From NCBI RefSeq assembly GCF_002930645.1, contig NZ_PSNW01000002.1, forward strand, positions 124,001-188,000: a DNA stretch of 64,000 nucleotides, read 5' to 3'. The translations under genes and the position numbers were made by a program. Under the pieces are notes generated by a model. It did not search any database. It was not told the DNA's origin and saw nothing but the letters and a program-made list of their open reading frames with translations. Shown in pieces: positions 59,633 to 64,000 of the stretch; positions within the stretch are counted from its first letter, which is position 1; the number at the start of each line of letters is the position of its first letter. Source of the DNA: Solimonas fluminis (GTDB lineage Bacteria; Pseudomonadota; Gammaproteobacteria; Nevskiales; Nevskiaceae).

Positions 59633-59685
59633 TGTCATGTTTCTGACACGATCATAGCCGCTGCCCGGCGCGCCCGCCGTATAAT
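59633..59685 (+). promoter_or_regulatory. Promoter region of rph
   Basis: A TATAAT at 59680-59685 without a clear -35; upstream, TGTCAtgtttcTGACA (59633-59648) is a small inverted repeat. The transcript would begin ~20 bases before the ATG at 59712. Confidence 0.4.
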
Positions 59686-59711
59686 TCGCGGCCCTTAGGC
59701 GAGATTTACAT

Positions 59712-60428
59712 ATGCCCACCCGTGTCTCCGGCCGCACGCCGGACCAGCTCCGTCCGGTTTCGATACAACGCCAGTTCACCCGCCACGCCGAAGGTTCGGT
59801 GCTGGTCAGCTTCGGCGACACCCGCGTGCTCTGCACCGCCAGCGTGGAGGAGCGCGGCCCGGCCTGGAAGAAGGAAGGCGGCTGGGTCACGGCCGAATAC
59901 GGCATGCTGCCTCGTGCCACCCATACCCGCGGTCGCCGCGAGGCCGCGCAGGGCAAGCAGTCCGGCCGCACCCAGGAAATCCAGCGCCTGATCGGCCGCT
60001 CGCTGCGAGCCTGCGTCAACCTGGAAGCGCTGGGCAACTACACGATCACCCTGGACTGCGACGTGCTGCAGGCCGACGGCGGCACCCGCACCGCCGCGAT
60101 CACCGGCGCCTACGTGGCGCTGGCCGACGCGGTGAACGCCATGCTGAAGAAGGGCCAGATCAAGAAGAACCCGCTGTTCGGGCAGGTGGCCGCGGTGTCC
60201 GTGGGCATCTCCGGCGGCCAGCCGGTGCTGGACCTGGACTACGCCGAGGACTCGGGCTGCGAATGCGACATGAACGTGGTCATGAACGAGGCCGGCCAGT
60301 TCATCGAGGTACAGGGTACGGCCGAGGGCCACGCCTTCCGCCGCGAGGAACTCGACGCCCTGCTGGACCTGGCCACGGCCGGCATCCTCCAGCTGATCGA
60401 GTTGCAGCGAGAGGCGTTGAAGGCGTAG
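59712..60428 (+). CDS. rph: Ribonuclease PH
   Basis: 238 residues, full length. [40 protein letters not shown], the phosphate-site [20 protein letters not shown] and [20 protein letters not shown]. Trims tRNA 3' ends with phosphate. rdgB starts 4 bases after the stop. Confidence 0.97.
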   Translation: MPTRVSGRTPDQLRPVSIQRQFTRHAEGSVLVSFGDTRVLCTASVEERGPAWKKEGGWVTAEYGMLPRATHTRGRREAAQGKQSGRTQEIQRLIGRSLRACVNLEALGNYTITLDCDVLQADGGTRTAAITGAYVALADAVNAMLKKGQIKKNPLFGQVAAVSVGISGGQPVLDLDYAEDSGCECDMNVVMNEAGQFIEVQGTAEGHAFRREELDALLDLATAGILQLIELQREALKA

Positions 60429-60432
60429 CGGC

Positions 60433-61026
60433 ATGCCCACCGAAGTCGTCCTCGCCAGCCGCAATGCCGGCAAGCTCAAGGAGATGCAGGCCCTGCTGGC
60501 GCCGCTGGGCTGGGAGCTGCGCCTGGTCACCGACTTCAGCGACGAGGAGCCGGAGGAAAGCGCGCCGACCTTCATCGAGAACGCGCTGATCAAGGCGCGC
60601 CACGCTTCGAAGGTCTCGGGCCTGCCCGCGATCGCCGACGACTCCGGCATCGAGGTCGATTTCCTCGACGGCCAGCCCGGCGTGCATTCCGCGCGCTATG
60701 CCGCCAAGGGCGCCGGCGACCGCGCCAACAACCGCAAGCTGATGGGGGCCCTGGAAGGCGTGGCCGAGCAGGATCGCGGCGCGCAGTTCGTCTGCGTGAT
60801 GGTGTTCCTGCGCCACGCGGCGGATCCCACGCCGCTGATCGCCCAGGGCGCCTGGCGCGGCCGCATCCTGCACACGCCGCAGGGCGAAGGCGGCTTCGGC
60901 TATGACCCGCTGTTCTGGGTGCCGGGCCATGACTGCAGCGCCGCCCAGCTCGACCCCGCCGTGAAGAACCGCCTCTCGCACCGTGCCCAGGCCGCGGCCG
61001 AGCTGCTCGACATGCTGCGTGACTGA
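60433..61026 (+). CDS. rdgB: Non-canonical purine NTP pyrophosphatase (RdgB/HAM1)
   Basis: 197 residues. VLASRNAGKLKEMQALLAPL, IADDSGIEVDFLDGQPGVHS, GEGGFGYDPLFWVPGHDCSA and NRLSHRAQAAAELLDML. Cleaves dITP, XTP and relatives, keeping them out of DNA. Second gene of rph-rdgB-hemW. Confidence 0.97.
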   Translation: MPTEVVLASRNAGKLKEMQALLAPLGWELRLVTDFSDEEPEESAPTFIENALIKARHASKVSGLPAIADDSGIEVDFLDGQPGVHSARYAAKGAGDRANNRKLMGALEGVAEQDRGAQFVCVMVFLRHAADPTPLIAQGAWRGRILHTPQGEGGFGYDPLFWVPGHDCSAAQLDPAVKNRLSHRAQAAAELLDMLRD

Positions 61027-61029
61027 GAC

Positions 61030-62214
61030 ATGAACCCCGGCGCCGCCGGCCCCGGCGCAGCTCCCGTCCCCGGTCCAGACCCGGCGATCCCGCTGGCGCT
61101 GTACCTGCACTTCCCCTGGTGCGTCCAGAAGTGCCCCTATTGCGACTTCAACTCCCACGCCCTGCGCGGCGAGACGCCCGAGGACGCCTACGTCGAGGCC
61201 CTGGTCCGCGACCTGGAGCATGAGTTGCAGGACGGCGAGCGACGCCCGCTGGCCTCGATCTTCATGGGCGGCGGCACTCCCAGCCTGTTCTCCGGACGCG
61301 CCATCGGCCGCGTGCTGGAAGAGGTGGGCAGGCGCCTGAGCTTCGCGCCCGGCATCGAAATCACGCTGGAGGCCAACCCCGGCACCGCCGACGCCTCGCA
61401 TTTCCGCGGCTACCGCGCCGCCGGGGTGAACCGCCTTTCCATCGGCGCGCAGAGCCTGGATGCCGCGCAGCTGAAGAAGCTGGGCCGCATCCACGATCCC
61501 GGGCAGGCCGTGGACGCGCTGCGCCTGGCCCGGGCCGCCGGCTTCGACAACATCAACCTGGACCTGATGTTCGCGCTGCCGCAGCAGACGCAAACCGAGG
61601 CCCTGGCCGACCTGGACGGGGTGCTGGCCCTGCAGCCGGAGCACGTCTCCTGGTACCAGCTGACGCTGGAGCCCAACACCGAGTTCGCCGCGCGCCCGCC
61701 GCCGCTGCCCGACGACGATGCCGTGGCAGCGATGTTCGACGCCGGCCAGCAGCGCCTGGCCGACGCCGGCTACGCGCAATACGAGGTCTCGGCCTATGCC
61801 CGCCCCGGCCGCCGCGCCCGGCACAACCTGAACTACTGGGAGTTCGGCGACTACCTGGGCATCGGCGCCGGCGCCCATGGCAAGCGCAGCGGCCCGGCCG
61901 GCGTCGTCCGCCGCGCCCGGCACAAGCATCCGAGGCGCTACCAGGAGACCGCCGGGACCCCGGCCGCCGTGCAGGAGCAGCGCCGGCTCTCCGCCCAGGA
62001 AATGCCGGTGGAATTCATGCTCAACGTGCTGCGCCTGAACGCCGGCGTGGCGGCAAGCCTCTGGGAACAGCGCACCGGCCTGCCGCTGTCGGCCCTGGAC
62101 CTGCCCCTGGCCGAGGCCCGTCGCCGGGGCCTGATGGAGGCCGATCCGGCCCTGCTGCGGCCCACGGCGCTGGGGCACCGGCACCTGAACCGGCTGCTGG
62201 AGCTGTTCCTCTGA
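61030..62214 (+). CDS. hemW: Radical SAM haem chaperone HemW
   Basis: 394 residues. HFPWCVQKCPYCDFNSHALR holds the CxxxCxxC cluster ligands and the following Cys/Phe typical of HemW-type proteins; FMGGGTPSLFSGRAIGRVLE and GINRLSIGAQ-like VNRLSIGAQSLDAAQLKKLG follow. Often misnamed oxygen-independent coproporphyrinogen oxidase; HemW delivers haem to proteins. Third gene of its operon, 3 bases after rdgB. Confidence 0.95.
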   Translation: MNPGAAGPGAAPVPGPDPAIPLALYLHFPWCVQKCPYCDFNSHALRGETPEDAYVEALVRDLEHELQDGERRPLASIFMGGGTPSLFSGRAIGRVLEEVGRRLSFAPGIEITLEANPGTADASHFRGYRAAGVNRLSIGAQSLDAAQLKKLGRIHDPGQAVDALRLARAAGFDNINLDLMFALPQQTQTEALADLDGVLALQPEHVSWYQLTLEPNTEFAARPPPLPDDDAVAAMFDAGQQRLADAGYAQYEVSAYARPGRRARHNLNYWEFGDYLGIGAGAHGKRSGPAGVVRRARHKHPRRYQETAGTPAAVQEQRRLSAQEMPVEFMLNVLRLNAGVAASLWEQRTGLPLSALDLPLAEARRRGLMEADPALLRPTALGHRHLNRLLELFL

Positions 62215-62250
62215 GCCAGAATCGGCCGCACGGCCGGCTGTGAGAACACC

Positions 62251-62436
62251 ATGCTCGAAGAAGCCGTCGTCACCTGCCCGGCTTGCTGGGAACAGATCGT
62301 GCTGGAGCTCGATCTGTCCGGTGGATCAGCGGTTTACGCCGAGGACTGCCCTGTCTGCTGCCGGCCGATGACGGTCCGGCTGACGGTAGGCGAAGACGGC
62401 GGGTTCGAGGTGCAGGTGGAAGCCGAAGAAGGCTGA
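62251..62436 (+). CDS. CPXCG-motif cysteine-rich protein
   Basis: 61 residues. TCPACWEQIVLELDLSGGSA and YAEDCPVCCRPMTVRLTVGE carry the paired Cys motifs of a single zinc ribbon. Small family widespread in gammaproteobacteria; function unknown. 36 bases after hemW, likely the same transcript. Confidence 0.88.
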   Translation: MLEEAVVTCPACWEQIVLELDLSGGSAVYAEDCPVCCRPMTVRLTVGEDGGFEVQVEAEEG

Positions 62437-62569
62437 GCCGCCCGGTCGAGGCCCTCGGGGCGCCATCCAGGGCGGAAGTTCATCACCGGGTCCGGCCGCG
62501 GCCCGGCCCTTCGTGGCCGGGCTTCGACGGGGCGAAGGTCCGCTGGACCTTCGCCTTCTCCGCCTCACC

Positions 62570-62598
62570 TTGCCTCCGCCCGCCCTTACCATTACACT
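62570..62598 (+). promoter_or_regulatory. Putative promoter of rpmE2
   Basis: TTGCCT (62570-62575), 17-base spacer, TACACT (62593-62598), 34 bases before the ATG. The rest of 62437-62569 holds GC-rich palindromes (CCGGCCGCGGCCCGG) and no gene. Confidence 0.5.
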
Positions 62599-62632
62599 GC
62601 GCGCCCTTTTAGTTTTGCCGGAAGCTGCTGTC

Positions 62633-62878
62633 ATGAAAGAAGGCATCCACCCCGAATACCGCCCGGTCGTGTTCCGCGACTCGTCCATCGGCCAGAACTT
62701 CATCATCCGTTCGACCGTGAAGACCAAGGACAAGATCACCCTCGACGGCCAGGAATACCCCCTGGTGAACCTCGATACCTCCAGCGCCTCGCACCCGCAC
62801 TACACGGGCAAGCAGAAGGTGGTGGACACCGGTGGCCGCGTGGGCAAGTTCAACGCCCGCTACGCGCGCAAGTCCTAA
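62633..62878 (+). CDS. rpmE2: 50S ribosomal protein L31 type B
   Basis: 81 residues. [20 protein letters not shown] and [20 protein letters not shown] are the type B signature; the zinc Cys of type A are absent. Type B L31 replaces type A under zinc starvation where both exist; no Zur box is obvious in the leader. Confidence 0.97.
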   Translation: MKEGIHPEYRPVVFRDSSIGQNFIIRSTVKTKDKITLDGQEYPLVNLDTSSASHPHYTGKQKVVDTGGRVGKFNARYARKS

Positions 62879-62896
62879 GCCGCACCCGAGCTTCAC

Positions 62897-62926
62897 GCAA
62901 GGCCGCCCCCTGGGCGGCCTTGCCGT
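62897..62926 (+). terminator. Terminator of rpmE2
   Basis: GCAAGGCCGCCC / GGGCGGCCTTGC, 12-bp perfect stem with a CCT loop, followed by CGTTT. Confidence 0.75.
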
Positions 62927-63041
62927 TTGTACCCCCCGCTTCAAACCACGGCAGCCGAACCCTGCCGGGCAGTACCGCTGTACCGGCCAGGTTCCAGCCG
63001 CCGTTCCATCCACGCGTATCCAGGCAGAAGGCACTGCGCGC

Positions 63042-64000
63042 ATGAACGACCAGCTGAAGAAGTCCGCTCTGGACTATCACGAGTTTCCGAGCCCCGGAAA
63101 GCTCGGCATCGCCATTACCAAGCCCTTTGAGACGGCCGCCCAGCTGTCGCTGGCCTACACCCCCGGCGTCGCCGAGCCGGTACGCGAGATCCAGGCCGAT
63201 CCCGAGAACGCCTACCGCTACACCGCCAAGGGCAACCTGGTGGCGGTGATCTCCAACGGCACCGCCGTGCTGGGCCTGGGCGACTGCGGGGCCCTGGCCG
63301 GCAAGCCGGTCATGGAGGGCAAGGCGGTCCTGTTCAAGAAGTTCGCCGACATCGATGTCTTCGACATCGAGGTGGATGCGAAGGAGCCGAAGGACTTCAT
63401 CGACACGGTGGCGCGCATCGCCCCGACCTTCGGCGGCATCAACCTGGAGGACATCGCCGCGCCCAGCTGCTTCGAGATCGAGGAAAAGCTGATCGAGCGC
63501 TGCGACATCCCGGTGTTCCATGACGACCAGCACGGCACCGCCATCGTGCTCTGCGCGGGCCTGCTGAACGCCCTGGAACTGGTGGGCAAGAAGATCGAGG
63601 ACGCCCGCATCGTCTGCCTGGGTGCCGGCGCGGCCGGCATCGCCTCCATGCGCCTGGCGGTGGACCTGGGAGCGCGCCGCGAGAACATGCTGCTGGTGGA
63701 CCGCAAGGGCGTGATCCACCGCGACCGCGAGGACTTCTCCTCGCTGAACAAGGAAAAGCTGGAGTTCGCCTCGGCCGCGGCAGCCGAGCGCCGCAGCCTG
63801 GCGGGCGCCTTGGCCGGTGCCGACGTGTTCATCGGCGTGTCCGGCCCGGGCCTGATGAAGCCGGAATGGCTGATGCTGATGGCGGAAAAGCCCGTCATCT
63901 TCGCCCTGTCCAACCCGGACCCGGAGATCCGTCCGGAGGACGCCCTGGCGGTCCGCAAGGACCTGATCATGGCCACCGGCCGCAGCGACTACCCCAACCA
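63042..64000 (+). CDS. maeB: Malic enzyme (MaeB type), 3' end outside window
   Basis: 320 residues seen. [40 protein letters not shown] (catalytic Tyr), [20 protein letters not shown], metal-binding [20 protein letters not shown] and nucleotide loop [20 protein letters not shown]. Oxidative decarboxylation of malate to pyruvate with NAD(P)+. In MaeB a phosphotransacetylase-like domain follows; the window ends before it. Confidence 0.95.
   Translation, partial: MNDQLKKSALDYHEFPSPGKLGIAITKPFETAAQLSLAYTPGVAEPVREIQADPENAYRYTAKGNLVAVISNGTAVLGLGDCGALAGKPVMEGKAVLFKKFADIDVFDIEVDAKEPKDFIDTVARIAPTFGGINLEDIAAPSCFEIEEKLIERCDIPVFHDDQHGTAIVLCAGLLNALELVGKKIEDARIVCLGAGAAGIASMRLAVDLGARRENMLLVDRKGVIHRDREDFSSLNKEKLEFASAAAAERRSLAGALAGADVFIGVSGPGLMKPEWLMLMAEKPVIFALSNPDPEIRPEDALAVRKDLIMATGRSDYPN

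Noticed and set aside
56362-59646. 1094-codon plus-strand frame over msrQ and the acylase
   Set aside because: It is a shifted frame of msrQ joined to the antisense of the acylase gene; both real genes are certain.
1-64000. CRISPR, prophage, insertion sequence, tRNA or rRNA
   Set aside because: No direct repeats with regular spacers, no phage or transposase motifs and no cloverleaf or rRNA sequence were seen on either strand.

Overview
This is 64 kb of GC-rich chromosome (roughly 70% G+C by eye) from a free-living Gram-negative bacterium, most likely a gammaproteobacterium near Solimonas, Nevskia or related Nevskiales. That placement is inference. It rests on the gene set (DUF1302 protein, a fused fatty acyl-CoA reductase of the Marinobacter type, ThrB of the APH-like type, the MsrPQ pair, zinc-free L31, RNase PH-RdgB-HemW) and on intergenic repeats of the gammaproteobacterial kind. 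I see no rRNA, tRNA, CRISPR array, insertion sequence or prophage. Almost all sequence is coding and gene order is compact.

Layout. 1-5.8 kb: 3' end of a TolC-like/TIM-barrel fusion, an HlyD adaptor, a nucleotide-sugar epimerase and glmS, which look like the export and precursor end of an exopolysaccharide locus. 5.8-10.2 kb: DUF1003 protein, DUF1302 outer-membrane protein with palindromic operator-like DNA, a TetR regulator and several very small proteins. 10.4-17.8 kb (minus strand): a GH92 mannosidase-type lipoprotein and a two-gene operon of ceramidase-family lipoproteins; both transcription units share one promoter-proximal box. 18.1-25 kb: trkA-trkH, thrB and two MFS carriers. 24.8-32.5 kb: a run of short accessory genes (GFA, monooxygenase, NTF2-fold, alpha/beta hydrolases, YjdF, transglutaminase-like). 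32.5-39.8 kb: thioesterase, TauE/SafE, mgtE, TetR, a divergent LysR/pirin pair, DUF3187 protein and DAHP synthase. 39.9-43.6 kb: fatty acyl-CoA reductase and a cluster of SH3-tailed envelope proteins with one broken copy. 43.7-50.1 kb: five minus-strand genes encoding three c-type cytochromes (five CxxCH haem sites) and two membrane proteins; the first gene resembles RoxA-type di-haem oxygenases. 50.4-57 kb: HIT protein, PPK2, haemolysin III, NfeD-QmcA, SufE and msrPQ. 57.1-59.6 kb: penicillin-acylase-family lipoprotein. 59.7-64 kb: rph-rdgB-hemW, a small CPXCG protein, rpmE2 and the start of malic enzyme.

How the parts fit. GlmS makes glucosamine-6-P and the epimerase interconverts nucleotide sugars next to an export pair. 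GH92 plus two ceramidase-like lipoproteins suggest scavenging of eukaryotic glycans and sphingolipids at the cell surface. The acyl-CoA reductase suggests fatty-alcohol or wax-ester storage. The five-haem operon is the strongest candidate for an undescribed system: a secreted di-haem oxygenase or peroxidase with its own electron-transfer partners. Several families of palindromic intergenic repeats are scattered through the window, and some touch gene starts or ends.
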